Counted from the stretch's first letter, positions 28,286-38,371 are shown. The stretch is DNA of 64,000 nucleotides from Moritella viscosa (GCA_000953735.1 LN554852.1:2925846-2989845), one strand, 5' to 3'. Translations and numbers: made by a program. Notes: a model not told the origin generated them from the letters alone.

Positions 28286-29398
28286 CTATGCGTCTAACTC
28301 CGCCAACACTGTCAGTAGCGCCTGCATGAATGTTTTATTTTCCAATTCAGTACCAATACTCACTCGCAAATGCTTTGTTAAGCCATAACCAGCAACAGGA
28401 CGAACAATTACGCCCTTATGTAATAATGCCTGGTACACAATAGCCGGTTCTTGAACAAGTTCCACAGTAATGAAATTACCTTTAGACGGAATATAATCAA
28501 TACCCTGCTCACTGAAAAATGTTTCTAACACAGCCCGTTGTTCATTATTTAACGCCACACTCGCGGTTAAAAAATCATGATCAGACAATGCCGCTTGCGC
28601 AGCCGCTAATGCAAAACTATTACAATTAAATGGCTGACGAACGCGGTTTAAAATATCCGCGATATCCGGATGTGACATGCTATAACCGACACGTAAACCC
28701 GCAAGGCCATAGGCTTTAGAGAAGGTACGTGTAATGATTAAATTTGAAAACGTATTTAACCAAGTAATTGACGGTGCTTGTAGCTCTTTATCTACGTATT
28801 CAAAATACGCTTCGTCCAATACTACAATTACGTCTTCTGGTACTTTATTCAAAAAGTCATACAAGGCTTCAGCTGTTAAAAACGTACCAGTCGGATTATT
28901 TGGATTGGCAATAAAGATAAGACGAGTATTATCTGTAATTGCGGCCAACATTGCAGGTAAATCATGACCCCAATCTTTGGCAGGTACAGCCACCCCCCTT
29001 GCTCCAATCGCTTGTGTCACTAATGGATAAACCACAAACGCATGCTCAGCAAAAATAACTTCATGCTCAGGCGTAACAAAACTGCGGGCAATAAGTTCTA
29101 GCACATCATTTGAACCATTACCTAAAGTAAATTGTCCTGGCGCAAGATCGTATTTATCTGCTAGCGCTTGCTTTAGATAGTAGCCATTTGCATCTGGATA
29201 ACGGGTGATACCCGATAGTTCTTTCTCTAATGCAGCTTTAACTAATTCACCAACACCCAATGGATTTTCATTCGATGCTAATTTAACAATATCTGTTAAC
29301 CCTAGTTCACGCTCTAATTCATCAGTCGGTTTTCCCGCTTGATAAGGGTGTAAACCTTGTACCCCTGTATTTGCTAAAGCAAAAAAATCACAACTCAT
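28286..29398 (-). CDS. hisC: Histidinol-phosphate aminotransferase
   Basis: A 370-residue class I/II PLP aminotransferase with LASNENPLG, GNGSNDVLELI, NPNNPTG and the PLP-lysine segment TRTFSKAYGLAGLRVGY. It converts imidazole-acetol phosphate to histidinol phosphate, and paralogues in this position can also serve aromatic transamination. The gene lies between serC and aroA outside any his operon, which hints at the second role. RBS AAGGATT is good. Confidence 0.93.
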   Translation of the reverse strand: MSCDFFALANTGVQGLHPYQAGKPTDELERELGLTDIVKLASNENPLGVGELVKAALEKELSGITRYPDANGYYLKQALADKYDLAPGQFTLGNGSNDVLELIARSFVTPEHEVIFAEHAFVVYPLVTQAIGARGVAVPAKDWGHDLPAMLAAITDNTRLIFIANPNNPTGTFLTAEALYDFLNKVPEDVIVVLDEAYFEYVDKELQAPSITWLNTFSNLIITRTFSKAYGLAGLRVGYSMSHPDIADILNRVRQPFNCNSFALAAAQAALSDHDFLTASVALNNEQRAVLETFFSEQGIDYIPSKGNFITVELVQEPAIVYQALLHKGVIVRPVAGYGLTKHLRVSIGTELENKTFMQALLTVLAELDA

Positions 29399-29537
29399 AA
29401 TAAATCCTTGTAGACGGCACTCTTATGTAGTTAGCACGCTTGTCATCGACATTAATCATGCTCAACACATTTTTCCATTGCCTTTAAATACGTATTAATT
29501 GTTCTATTGCTAAGAACGCTTTCTTATCTATTCACGA

Positions 29538-30629
29538 TTAACGCTGTTGACGTTCAAATTTTTCCATAAAGCCAATAAGTGCTTTCACCCCTTCGATTGG
29601 CATCGCGTTATAAATACTTGCGCGCATACCACCAACAATACGGTGACCTTTTAATGCCATTAAATTCGCATCTTGAGATTGTTTTAAGAACGCAGCATCT
29701 AGATCACTCAATGCTAATGTAAACGGCACATTCATTTTTGAGCGGTTACCCGTCGCTACGTTGTTACTGTAGAAATCGCTGCTATCAATATAGCCATAAA
29801 GTAGCTTGGCTTTTTCTGCATTAATTTCTTCAATAGCAGACAGACCACCTTGTGCTTTTAACCACTTGAACACAAGTCCTGCTAAATACCAAGAATAGGT
29901 CGGCGGCGTATTAAACATCGAGTCATTTTCAGCCATCAACTTATAGTTAAAGATTGATGGGGTTTCTTGTTTGGCTTTATCGAGCAGATCATCACGTACA
30001 ATCACTACCCCCAAACCTGATGGGCCGATGTTCTTTTGCGCACCCGCATAAACAATACCGAATTTACTAATATCTAATGGTTTAGAAAGGATATTTGATG
30101 ACATATCAGCAACAAGCGGAATATCACCTGTGTCAGGGATATCATTAATTTCAATACCTTCGATAGTTTCATTCGGACAATAGTGTACGTAAGCCGTTTT
30201 TTTGCTTGATACTTGCCATTGTGATGCAGGTTTAACTGCAACAATACCATCGGTACTTGGCATTAGAATATTGGATTCATTAATCTGGCAGTATTTCTTA
30301 CCTTCAACAACCGCTGATTTTGACCATTGGCCAGTTAATAAATAATCTGCTTCAGTTTTATCACCAAGGATATTCAGGGGCACAGCAGCAAACTGACCGC
30401 GACCGCCACCTTGTGAAAAGATAACCTTGTAGTTGTCTGGAATGGCTAATAGATCACGTAAGTCTTGCTCTGCGGCAGAAGCGACAGCCATGTAGTCTTT
30501 ACTACGATGACTGAGTTCCATTACCGATACGCCGGTATTATTCCAATTAATAAATTCTTTTTGGGCTTGTTCCATCACTGCATGTGGCAACATTGCGGGA
30601 CCAGCGCAAAAATTATAAGTCTGACTCAT
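29538..30629 (-). CDS. serC: Phosphoserine aminotransferase
   Basis: About 363 residues from [14 protein letters not shown]; the ATG at 30629 has AAGGA 8 nt upstream, better than two upstream in-frame ATGs. Family motifs include [21 protein letters not shown] and the PLP lysine in [13 protein letters not shown]. It acts in serine and pyridoxine synthesis. Confidence 0.96.
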   Translation of the reverse strand: MSQTYNFCAGPAMLPHAVMEQAQKEFINWNNTGVSVMELSHRSKDYMAVASAAEQDLRDLLAIPDNYKVIFSQGGGRGQFAAVPLNILGDKTEADYLLTGQWSKSAVVEGKKYCQINESNILMPSTDGIVAVKPASQWQVSSKKTAYVHYCPNETIEGIEINDIPDTGDIPLVADMSSNILSKPLDISKFGIVYAGAQKNIGPSGLGVVIVRDDLLDKAKQETPSIFNYKLMAENDSMFNTPPTYSWYLAGLVFKWLKAQGGLSAIEEINAEKAKLLYGYIDSSDFYSNNVATGNRSKMNVPFTLALSDLDAAFLKQSQDANLMALKGHRIVGGMRASIYNAMPIEGVKALIGFMEKFERQQR

Positions 30630-30723
30630 ATCCATAATCCTTGTTAACAAAGCAGCTTAAACGTTTTAAACCCTTATTGAATAACTATCTAATGTAAGCC
30701 ATTAATGTTGTTTTTCAAAGCAA

Positions 30724-31002
30724 TTATTTAATTACCTTTATCGCCTTCTTAGGCAAAGCTGATCTCGCGAAAAAGATAACTATTGTGCCGATAGCCATTG
30801 ATAACATAGCCAATCCAAACTGAGCGTCACTCCCTATTCCCATTATGAGTAAAAACAGACCTATAACAATAAGTAATGAGCCAGTGAACATCGATACACG
30901 AGGATGTGTACTAACAAAATCAGTCTGTTTAGCCGATGCCTTTAAACCTTGATGTTTATGCGAATGCTTTGCTGCTTTACGTTTATGTTTTCTTGTTGAC
31001 AT
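30724..31002 (-). CDS. Small membrane protein of unknown function
   Basis: 92 residues from ATG 31002 (GGAG 7 nt upstream). A strongly basic, His/Lys-rich N-terminus (TRKHKRKAAKHSHKHQG) is followed by two membrane helices and a short basic tail. I do not recognise a family. It sits between serC and the Nnr gene on the same strand. Confidence 0.6.
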   Translation of the reverse strand: MSTRKHKRKAAKHSHKHQGLKASAKQTDFVSTHPRVSMFTGSLLIVIGLFLLIMGIGSDAQFGLAMLSMAIGTIVIFFARSALPKKAIKVIK

Positions 31003-31077
31003 AACACACTCCAAAATTGACGAATTTAATATGCTATTGATTACTTTAAATAATGATGATTTAAGATAGCCATGGAC

Positions 31078-32484
31078 TTACAGTCCTTTTACTCCCTCGA
31101 TAATATCCATTGGTGTTAAAGCGTAATTATTCTTAGTATAGGTTTTTGCTGACATAGCGTGAGCGAGACTTGCCGTAATTGTCGCATTTATTATGCAGTA
31201 TTCTTGCGCTAACAATGCCGAAATCAATCCCGTTAACACATATCCAGATCCACCTTTACTCAGAATGTTACTTCCCAAAGGATTGATGTATATAATATTA
31301 TTATAGGTGATAAGCGAGTTCGCGCCTTTTAACAACAGCACAGTTTTGGGATAATTTACAGCAAAGAGTCTTACATACTTAAATCGATTATTTTGCAGTT
31401 CTGCTACGGTTATTTCTGCAAGATTGGTTAATTTCAACAGAGAGCAGAACTCTTTAGGGTGTGGCGTTAACACCACATTCTCATGATTTAAAACCGTTAG
31501 AATAATTTCGTCATGAAATAAATCTGCATCAACAACTTTTGGAATCTCAATATCTAAAATCTGTTCTATTTCCGCTTTTATAAATTGGCCAAGTCCCATA
31601 CCAATTGCGATCGCAGTGCATTTTTCAGGCAGGGTATGCTGTCGCATAATATGAAACGGTATATTTACATCTGCGTCTGTAATCACAGTGACCAAACCTG
31701 TGCCAAATGCAAAAGCGGCTTCCGCTGCAATGATCCCCGCCCCTGTTTTATTACCTAAAATGACGCTTAAATGCCCAAATGACCCTTTGTGCGAGTTTTG
31801 CTTTGTACGTAATGGCAATTGCATATCAGAGGGTTCTAAAAGATAGGTACTAGTTGTCGTTTCATAAAGACTACGGTGCACACCTAAGTCACTGACAATA
31901 ATATGTCCCGTATAATCTTTCGCAACGTCACTGTAAAGTTGCGTTTTTAACGCTCCCATAGTGATGGTTATATTAGCGCAAAAACCGACTGTCGTTACTT
32001 CGCCCTGCTTGTTTATCCCCGAAGGAATATCACAAGCAATTTTATGCCCAGGCCGAGAGTTTAGTCGAGAGATCAGACGTTGCGACTCGTCATCCAGATC
32101 TCTGTTTAAGCCGGAACCAAAAAGACAATCGACTATGACATCAGGCGCGTGTTCAAGTGATAGTTCGGATAAGCCACCGATGATCTTAATACCTAAAAGG
32201 CTGGCTCTTTTATATTGCAGTTTTGCCATTGCAGATTTCACATGATACGGCACAAGCATACTGACATCGTATTGAGAGTATAAAAGTCTGGCAAGCGCTA
32301 TTCCATCAGCACCATTATTACCTGAGCCGCAAACGATAAGTACCTTTTCATTATTTGAAAACTTACCGTGTATATATTGCATCATCGACGCAGCTGCATG
32401 CTCCATCAGTAAATCTTCACTTAACCCAAACAGATCAACACATCGCTTATCTAAAGCGTTCACATCATCAAATACCTTTTGCAT
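31078..32484 (-). CDS. nnr: Bifunctional NAD(P)HX epimerase/dehydratase homologue (YjeF/Nnr) with altered dehydratase loop
   Basis: 468 residues. The N-terminal YjeF_N epimerase domain (about 1-200) has CGSGNNGADGIALARLL and DCLFGSGLNRDL. The C-terminal ribokinase-like dehydratase domain (about 220-468) has SHKGSFGHLSVILGN and VLTPHPKEF. The catalytic-loop motif, normally GSGDVLxG, reads GSGYVLTG here: codon TAT for Tyr instead of GAT for Asp. The dehydratase activity may be lost. The position away from tsaE suggests a second copy, not the housekeeping one. Confidence 0.8.
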   Translation of the reverse strand: MQKVFDDVNALDKRCVDLFGLSEDLLMEHAAASMMQYIHGKFSNNEKVLIVCGSGNNGADGIALARLLYSQYDVSMLVPYHVKSAMAKLQYKRASLLGIKIIGGLSELSLEHAPDVIVDCLFGSGLNRDLDDESQRLISRLNSRPGHKIACDIPSGINKQGEVTTVGFCANITITMGALKTQLYSDVAKDYTGHIIVSDLGVHRSLYETTTSTYLLEPSDMQLPLRTKQNSHKGSFGHLSVILGNKTGAGIIAAEAAFAFGTGLVTVITDADVNIPFHIMRQHTLPEKCTAIAIGMGLGQFIKAEIEQILDIEIPKVVDADLFHDEIILTVLNHENVVLTPHPKEFCSLLKLTNLAEITVAELQNNRFKYVRLFAVNYPKTVLLLKGANSLITYNNIIYINPLGSNILSKGGSGYVLTGLISALLAQEYCIINATITASLAHAMSAKTYTKNNYALTPMDIIEGVKGL

Positions 32485-32529
32485 TCGTTACTCCATTATT
32501 GAACGTCTTTAGACAAGTATGCTTTATGA

Positions 32530-33438
32530 TCAGCCTGCTTGCTTGTGTTTTAATGATCTTCGATTAAGGCTACCAAACACATTAATTAATGCGCTCAGAA
32601 TAATTAAACTGCCTCCAATCCAAGTCCACAGAGAAGGTACTTCGCTAAACAATAACCAACCGAATATAATTGAGAAAACAACTTGCACATAAGAATAAGC
32701 CGTCGCTTTGCTCGCTACTTCTGTTTGCATCGCTTTGGTTAATCCCACCTGCCCTATTTGGGTGAAAATACCAATAAACATTAACAATACAAACGCTTCT
32801 ATATTTGGCACAACAAAGTCATCACCAAGTAAGATTAATGACAAGGGTAATGCAACGAGTGGAAAATAAAATATAATCACAGAACTATCTTCAGTACTAC
32901 TAAGACGCTTAACAATCACATAAGCAATCGCACTCCCCAACGCCCCCAGCAGTGCAACTGCAACGCTGAATAAAGGTAACTCTGCAGTCCCTGAAAATGT
33001 CAGGCTTGGGCTAACAATAAGTAATAGCCCTATAATACAAAACAGAATGCAGATAATAGTCGAGCGTTGAATTCGTTCTTTAAGAAAAATCAAGGCGAGT
33101 ATTGCCGTAAATACGGGATGTAAATATTGTAAAATAGTGGCCTCAGCTAAAGGCAGAGTCGTCACTGCGAAATAAACACAGATGAGGGCTAATGAACCAA
33201 CAGCACCACGCGCCATGAGTAATTGTTTATTATTACCCCAAACAGATATACGCTTACGACGCACGTCCACGTAGCTAATTATTAATGAAACCATTGCTCT
33301 TGCTGCCACAATTTCAAAAACAGGAATATCATAAGTACTGACTAATTTAACAAAGCTCGTCATAATCGAAAAAGCCAATGCTGACATCAGCATGAACCTT
33401 ACACTAACAGGAATATTTTTTATAAATTGAACTGGCAT
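32530..33438 (-). CDS. EamA/DMT-family transporter
   Basis: A 302-residue protein with ten predicted helices and two EamA repeats; the first repeat ends around TILQYLHPVFTAILALIFLKE, the usual helix 4-5 signature. The substrate is unknown (family members export metabolites). A short basic C-terminus (RRSLKHKQAG) is cytoplasmic. It is followed by nnr on the same strand after 45 bp. Confidence 0.85.
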   Translation of the reverse strand: MPVQFIKNIPVSVRFMLMSALAFSIMTSFVKLVSTYDIPVFEIVAARAMVSLIISYVDVRRKRISVWGNNKQLLMARGAVGSLALICVYFAVTTLPLAEATILQYLHPVFTAILALIFLKERIQRSTIICILFCIIGLLLIVSPSLTFSGTAELPLFSVAVALLGALGSAIAYVIVKRLSSTEDSSVIIFYFPLVALPLSLILLGDDFVVPNIEAFVLLMFIGIFTQIGQVGLTKAMQTEVASKATAYSYVQVVFSIIFGWLLFSEVPSLWTWIGGSLIILSALINVFGSLNRRSLKHKQAG

Positions 33439-33599
33439 AGGGAATCATTAACTTCAGATGGTTAGAAATAATGATCTTATAAAACAAATTGCGTAAATGA
33501 AAGTAGTTTTAAATATTAACGACTACAGTTTAGGGTTATGTTTGCGTATACTGCGCGATTAAATTAATACCAACACTAATACAAAGATGGTGCAACAAA

Positions 33600-34091
33600 A
33601 TGATTATTTTTACCACGAACTTAGGTGACATCGAAATTGAACTGAATATGGAGCAAGCGCCAGTCACGTCAAAGAACTTTCTACGCTATTGCAAAGAGGG
33701 TTTTTATGAAGGCACTATTTTTCATCGCGTGATTAAAGACTTCATGATCCAAGGTGGTGGTTTTACTGAAAAAATGCAGGAAAAGAAGACTCGTCCAGCC
33801 ATTGCTAACGAAGCTAATCGAGGCCTCAAAAATGTGATTGGTTCAATCGCAATGGCGCGTACCGATTCGCCACACTCTGCAACAGCGCAGTTCTTTATTA
33901 ACTTAGATGATAATGATTTTCTTGATCATACCGCAACGACAAACGCAGGCTGGGGTTACACGGCATTTGGTACTGTTGCCGCGGGAATGGATGTAGTTAA
34001 CATGATTGCATTTTCAAGAACGACAACAGTGAAAGGTCATGAAGATGTACCGAGCGAAGCTATTATAGTTAAAAAAGTAATCATCAAATAA
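33600..34091 (+). CDS. ppiB: Peptidyl-prolyl cis-trans isomerase B (cyclophilin)
   Basis: A 163-residue single cyclophilin domain with FHRVIKDFMIQGGG (catalytic Arg/Phe), SIAMARTDSPHSATAQFFIN and FGTVAAGMDVV. There is no signal peptide, so it is the cytoplasmic form. It marks the right border of the core-genome block. Confidence 0.95.
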   Translation: MIIFTTNLGDIEIELNMEQAPVTSKNFLRYCKEGFYEGTIFHRVIKDFMIQGGGFTEKMQEKKTRPAIANEANRGLKNVIGSIAMARTDSPHSATAQFFINLDDNDFLDHTATTNAGWGYTAFGTVAAGMDVVNMIAFSRTTTVKGHEDVPSEAIIVKKVIIK

Positions 34092-34098
34092 TGCATTA

Positions 34099-34127
34099 GG
34101 ATGCCGTAACTTAATGATGGCATCCTC
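34099..34127 (+). terminator. Terminator of ppiB
   Basis: AGGATGCC and GGCATCCT form an 8-bp stem with a 13-nt loop 7 bp after the ppiB stop codon. The T tract is weak, and the hairpin may be shared with the convergent GFA gene. Confidence 0.6.
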
Positions 34128-34166
34128 GTATTATCACTTAGAGTAACTACATCCCTATCTCATGAT

Positions 34167-34568
34167 TCAATCAAACTCTTGTTGCTGAGGTAGATCATCA
34201 GTGATGTCATGCCATGCAGCCTTACTCCCCACGTAAACATGTCGTGTTGCTTTGACTTTTGGATCGGTATCGAGCGTCCCAAAAGGGAAACCAAGTATGT
34301 CAGGGTAAGCATCAAATTTTGTAAACAGACTCGAACCACATTCAGCACAAAAACCTTTATGTTCACCAGGTGAAGATTCGTAAAACTTAATGAATGTTTC
34401 ACCTTCAAGAGTTTTCCAACTCTCGGTTTTTATCTTGGCTCTGGTTCTAAATGCCGACGCGTGTAATTTACGGCACATACTACAATGACAATTGAGTACA
34501 TCGTCAAATTCGCCATCAATTTCGTATTGCACTTTATTGCACAAACAACTTCCTTTGTTGATCATCAT
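34167..34568 (-). CDS. GFA-family protein (zinc fold, CENP-V/Gfa-like), copy 1
   Basis: 133 residues. The zinc-binding pattern of the family is complete: GSCLCNKVQYEI, NCHCSMCRKLHASAF and FCAECGSSLF. Family members bind zinc and some act on S-hydroxymethyl-glutathione, but most, including this, have no known substrate. Two ATGs follow GGAAG closely, so the start may be 34568 or 34565. It is the first gene of the accessory region and one of three GFA genes in it. Confidence 0.85.
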   Translation of the reverse strand: MMINKGSCLCNKVQYEIDGEFDDVLNCHCSMCRKLHASAFRTRAKIKTESWKTLEGETFIKFYESSPGEHKGFCAECGSSLFTKFDAYPDILGFPFGTLDTDPKVKATRHVYVGSKAAWHDITDDLPQQQEFD

Positions 34569-34580
34569 TCTTCCTTAAAT

Positions 34581-35060
34581 TTATAGATTACATAATTCAC
34601 TGAGGTGTTTAATTTGTTGATAATGCCCCGTATTTTCTCCACCTGATGCATCAGGCCTATACCAAATCGCATTCAATCCAGCCTCAATGGCAGGCTCTAT
34701 ATCGCGATGTAATATATCACCGACCATGGTAACGTCGCTTGCATCAACACCAAGCGCTTCTACCACAGCTTGATAATAAGCCGCGGTTCCCTTACCAATA
34801 CCTAAATTTGATTGGCAAAAAAATTCTAATATGTACCCTGCAAGCCCAACGCGTTCAAATGCAGCTTTAATATCCTCTTCACTTGAGTCCGCAGCACCAG
34901 TCGCTACATAAAGTTTACAACCCTGTTGCGACAGTAAAGCCAACGTATCATGTGCCCCGTTTATCGCTTCAACATGCTCCCAATTACACATCTTACCTTT
35001 CATATGCGCTGGATTAACCATTAAGGTATCACCCCAATCAAACAGATAAACCTTAGCCAT
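34581..35060 (-). CDS. HAD-superfamily hydrolase
   Basis: 159 residues from ATG 35060 (AGGAG six nt upstream). Motif I is LFDWGDTL (nucleophile and acid Asp), motif II lies near YVATGAADSS, motif III Lys near GIGKGTAAYY and motif IV is MVGDILHRDIEPA. The cap region is very short. A phosphatase of unknown substrate. Confidence 0.85.
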   Translation of the reverse strand: MAKVYLFDWGDTLMVNPAHMKGKMCNWEHVEAINGAHDTLALLSQQGCKLYVATGAADSSEEDIKAAFERVGLAGYILEFFCQSNLGIGKGTAAYYQAVVEALGVDASDVTMVGDILHRDIEPAIEAGLNAIWYRPDASGGENTGHYQQIKHLSELCNL

Positions 35061-35116
35061 CATGCACTCCTTTCCGTTTAATCGTTTTGTGCTTATTCTT
35101 TACGATAGAGGGTATA

Positions 35117-35761
35117 TTAAGCTTTACATACAATAACATGCACAAGTTTATCGACACTCTCACCAGTATTACTTAAACCATGTTCAGTAAATTCATGGAC
35201 ACTTTCAATGTTAAAACCCACTTCGCGTAGAAGATTACAAGCACTAGAGTCATCATACAATTCAAAACCATACTTCACAAAAGGAAGGTTTTTCATAAAC
35301 TCTCGGTTTCCGAAAGCAATACAGAAAGTGCCGGATGGCTTCAATACTCGTCGAATTTCAGAAAGATGTTCATAAGGTTTGTCCCAAAAATATAAAGTGT
35401 GAACTGTAAACACCTTGTCAAAGTAACCAGCTTCGAAAGGAAGATCCGCTGAGTCACCACACTCAAATTTGGCAACCCCTTTTCTAACCTGATAGTCATT
35501 AAGCCTGCTAGCCTCGGCAACGAGCGCTGTTGAAATATCAATTCCCACATAATTAATGCCTTTGGCTTCTTGCAAGATTTCCTGCACGAATGCCCCATTA
35601 CCGGGTCCAATTTCTAGCACCCTATTGTCGTCATTTAATTCTAATAGGTTTATGCATTCTCGATTAAGGTTATAATTTGCCTTATTCATACTAATACCAA
35701 CTTCAAGCGCTTTATCTCCGCTCGGACATCGAAGTTGAGATGCTAAATGTTCAGGTTCCAT
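35117..35761 (-). CDS. Class I SAM-dependent methyltransferase
   Basis: 214 residues with motif I VLEIGPGNGAFV, the Asp of motif II in YVGIDIS, and ECGDSADLPFEAGYFDKVFT as the motif III/IV area. AAGGA lies 8 nt before the ATG. It resembles the UbiE/Methyltransf_11 group; the substrate is unknown. A second methyltransferase gene lies 31 bp upstream. Confidence 0.85.
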   Translation of the reverse strand: MEPEHLASQLRCPSGDKALEVGISMNKANYNLNRECINLLELNDDNRVLEIGPGNGAFVQEILQEAKGINYVGIDISTALVAEASRLNDYQVRKGVAKFECGDSADLPFEAGYFDKVFTVHTLYFWDKPYEHLSEIRRVLKPSGTFCIAFGNREFMKNLPFVKYGFELYDDSSACNLLREVGFNIESVHEFTEHGLSNTGESVDKLVHVIVCKA

Positions 35762-35792
35762 ATTGAACGTCCTTATAAATCATCAACAAAAT

Positions 35793-36389
35793 TTAAGTAT
35801 GCTTTACCGCAATCACTGAAAAAGTATGCCAATGCTTGATTTTTCCTATGGCCGTTTGCCCTTTTTCATCACGCTCATGAAATTCTATAATTTCAAATTC
35901 GCCAAACAAATTCAAGACTTGTTGCTTGTTCATCGGGTTTGTTGCACTACGATACCCTTTAGCCCAGCTATCATTTACACCCATAAAATCACCAGCAAAC
36001 ACACCACCTTTGGCTAAGCTAGATGATATTTTTATCCATGTGTTTTGAAAATCGTTAGGTTCGGCAAAATAAAGACTAGAGTGAGCTAAAACCAGACCAT
36101 TCTTTGGGTAGTCATAGTCCTCAAAACTATCACGTGATATTTCGACCAAAGCATTATCAACAAAACGTTCATGACAAATTGCTAACGCATCTTCATTAAT
36201 ATCAAAACCAGAAACTTGATAGCCTAAATCACTCAGGTAATGAATATCACTTCCTATTCCGCAGCCACAATCTGTTGCTGTTTTATAATTAGATGTGTTT
36301 AGCTTCACCGCGGATTCTGTGCTTGGTCTATGTTTACGTATTAACGCCTTTTCGTAATATTGACGCCAAATATCTGCATTTTTTTCCAT
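35793..36389 (-). CDS. Class I SAM-dependent methyltransferase (TehB-like)
   Basis: 198 residues. Motif I is ATDCGCGIGSDIHYLS and motif II VSGFDINEDALAIC; LVLAHSSLYFAEP follows. The N-terminal WRQYYEKALIRKHRPSTESA segment is common in a group of short bacterial methyltransferases. The target is unknown. It is tandem with the methyltransferase after it but not closely similar. Confidence 0.82.
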   Translation of the reverse strand: MEKNADIWRQYYEKALIRKHRPSTESAVKLNTSNYKTATDCGCGIGSDIHYLSDLGYQVSGFDINEDALAICHERFVDNALVEISRDSFEDYDYPKNGLVLAHSSLYFAEPNDFQNTWIKISSSLAKGGVFAGDFMGVNDSWAKGYRSATNPMNKQQVLNLFGEFEIIEFHERDEKGQTAIGKIKHWHTFSVIAVKHT

Positions 36390-36430
36390 AAAGTCTGCTT
36401 ATTTACTCTTGCTCAAGGCCATTATCATGA

Positions 36431-36541
36431 TTAAAAGATCATGACGTGATCGACTAAATATTTAGACCCGTCCATCAAGTTATCCATGATAGGCGTTGCT
36501 ATCTCCCACAATTCTGCTTCTGACATACTTTCAAACGTCAT
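36431..36541 (-). pseudogene. Truncated NTF2/SnoaL-like gene start
   Basis: A 36-codon frame preceded by AAGGATTTAAC and ATG. It encodes a peptide beginning MTFESMSEAELWEIATPIMD, which looks like the N-terminal helix of an NTF2-like protein; the rest of the domain is missing. A similar but shorter remnant lies at 51283. The same leader AAGGATTTAACATG stands before the DUF6434 gene at 48800. It could be a real short peptide, but a remnant is more likely. Confidence 0.4.
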
Positions 36542-36550
36542 GTTAAATCC

Positions 36551-37177
36551 TTATTTTTGTGTCAGAATCATTGAACTGAAATATATCATGGCAGTGCCCG
36601 AAAGCCTTTGAACCCAATTTCCCATTCTGGTATTTTTAGCCGATGATTTTATTTTCTCTATTGCTAAGGTTACACCGACAAACCACATGAATATGATGCT
36701 TGCATGAATTGAAACTAACGAAAATGCATTCAAATACGAGAAATTGTCGGGTGATATAAATTGAGGAAAAGCTGCCAAGTAAAACATCGATACTTTTGGA
36801 TTTAGGATTTGAGTGATGAACCCTTCATTAAAATAACCAACTCCGTTCTTCTGAGCATTGATTTTTTTATTCGTTTCGGTATCGCAGCTCTTTGTTTTGT
36901 AAGAGCTAATAATTGCCTTTACACCGATATAAAACAGATACCCAGCACCGAGTATTTTAATGATGAAAAATAACTCTGCTGATTGCATCAATAATGCAGA
37001 AAATCCGAAAATAGACAGCGCGCCATGAAAGAAGGTTGCCGTGGTTAATCCGAAAATATTCAAGATGGAAGCTCGCTGTCCCTGTGACGACGCAGTTTTT
37101 AAAATCAACACGCCATTTGGGCCTGGTGATACAACTAAAAGTAACGCGATCAAGCTAAAAGCTAATATGTCATTCAC
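36551..37177 (-). CDS. LysE/RhtB-family amino-acid exporter, copy 1
   Basis: 208 residues with six helices and the family N-terminus LLVVSPGPNGVLILKTA. The mid-protein FITQILNPKVSMFYLAAFPQF is the other family landmark. It should export an amino acid or a related compound; the substrate cannot be told. A second LysE gene lies at 47869. Confidence 0.85.
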   Translation of the reverse strand: MNDILAFSLIALLLVVSPGPNGVLILKTASSQGQRASILNIFGLTTATFFHGALSIFGFSALLMQSAELFFIIKILGAGYLFYIGVKAIISSYKTKSCDTETNKKINAQKNGVGYFNEGFITQILNPKVSMFYLAAFPQFISPDNFSYLNAFSLVSIHASIIFMWFVGVTLAIEKIKSSAKNTRMGNWVQRLSGTAMIYFSSMILTQK

Positions 37178-37308
37178 TATTATTTACTCCTTTTTAGTGT
37201 CTATAAAAATATTCCTTCAATAACCAGTACACTTTGTAATATCGGTCTTCTAAGCAGCCGATGCATTAATACTTATTTTATGTTCAAATTCCATTCTGAT
37301 TCCACTTG

Positions 37309-37785
37309 TTAATTTTTAGCTGTAATAATCTCTGTCACAATTTCAGTTTTGACCGAATTGGCGATGAAGCACTGTTGATGCGATTGATGATGCATTTTTT
37401 CAAGTTGCGCTATCGTCGGTTTTTTATCTCCCGAAAACTCAACATAAGGTCGAAGTGTTACCTTTGTCATTGAAATATTACCGTCACTGTCTTTTCCCAT
37501 TATTCCAACAGCATTATCTATATATGAATCGACTACATACTTTCGTTTAGCTGCGATAGATAAAAAGAACAACATATGACAGCTAGAAAGGGATGCAACA
37601 AACGCCTCTTCAGGGTCTACATTTGCTTCGACAGAATAAGGTAAAGGTACAACGTGAGGTGAAGATGAGGCTTGAACAACTACGCCACCATCAAAGATCC
37701 ATTCATGCCCTCGGCTGTATTTGTTATCAACATAACTTTCATTGCTATCTCTAACCCAATTAATTTTGGCAAAATACTCTGACAT
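37309..37785 (-). CDS. OsmC-family protein
   Basis: 158 residues. The two active cysteines of Ohr/OsmC peroxidases appear as SLSSCHMLFFLSIAA (about residue 70) and HQQCFIANSVKTE (about residue 140). A conserved Arg near the N-terminus and the DPEEAFVASL helix also fit. It probably reduces organic hydroperoxides in the cytoplasm. Confidence 0.82.
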   Translation of the reverse strand: MSEYFAKINWVRDSNESYVDNKYSRGHEWIFDGGVVVQASSSPHVVPLPYSVEANVDPEEAFVASLSSCHMLFFLSIAAKRKYVVDSYIDNAVGIMGKDSDGNISMTKVTLRPYVEFSGDKKPTIAQLEKMHHQSHQQCFIANSVKTEIVTEIITAKN

Positions 37786-37834
37786 TTTAACTCCCTGTAA
37801 ATAGTTTTATATGACCTAAATTCCAATAAATTCG

Positions 37835-38371
37835 CTATGTAAATTCAACTAGTGCAGACTTGTAAGCATTTCGAGCCTCAAAACTTAAGTACCTATCCAT
37901 TCCCTCAAACAATGCCAATAGTTCTAAACCATATTTACTTTTAAATTCATCACAGGCATATACAAGCTCCAATTCGTTTGCAACGGTTAACTCGCAAAAT
38001 AGATTAGCTAGCTCGGCGGATAAGATAAATGAAGATTGAGTAAATCGGTCTGTAAACTCAATGGTTGCTGACTTACCAAATTGAGGGAAAACATAGTCGC
38101 GATCGCACGAACAATATAAATATACCAAAGCCTCTGCGTCATGACCGATAACAGCCGAAATCTCTTCACGTTGTGATAAGGAAACCATACTGTCTTCAAA
38201 ACCAGCGGTACCATATGCAGCATGAAACAATCCGGCCGTTCTCAGCATTCCATTAGCCCCCCAGTGCGCAAGTATTGATTCAGTTCCTTTTAAATGCGCC
38301 TCTAACGAACCATTTAGATGCTTAGAATCTCCGGCACCTAACGATTCTAATGCCTTAAATTCTTTATCCAT
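37835..38371 (-). CDS. DUF6817-like, HD-fold-related protein
   Basis: 178 residues from ATG 38371, set by AGGGAG five nt upstream. Helical, with HLNGSLEAHLKGTESILAHW, then AGLFHAAYGTAGF and EALVYLYCSCDRDYV. The His/Asp spacing recalls HD-domain hydrolases, and the pattern fits DUF6817. Function is unknown. Confidence 0.6.
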   Translation of the reverse strand: MDKEFKALESLGAGDSKHLNGSLEAHLKGTESILAHWGANGMLRTAGLFHAAYGTAGFEDSMVSLSQREEISAVIGHDAEALVYLYCSCDRDYVFPQFGKSATIEFTDRFTQSSFILSAELANLFCELTVANELELVYACDEFKSKYGLELLALFEGMDRYLSFEARNAYKSALVEFT

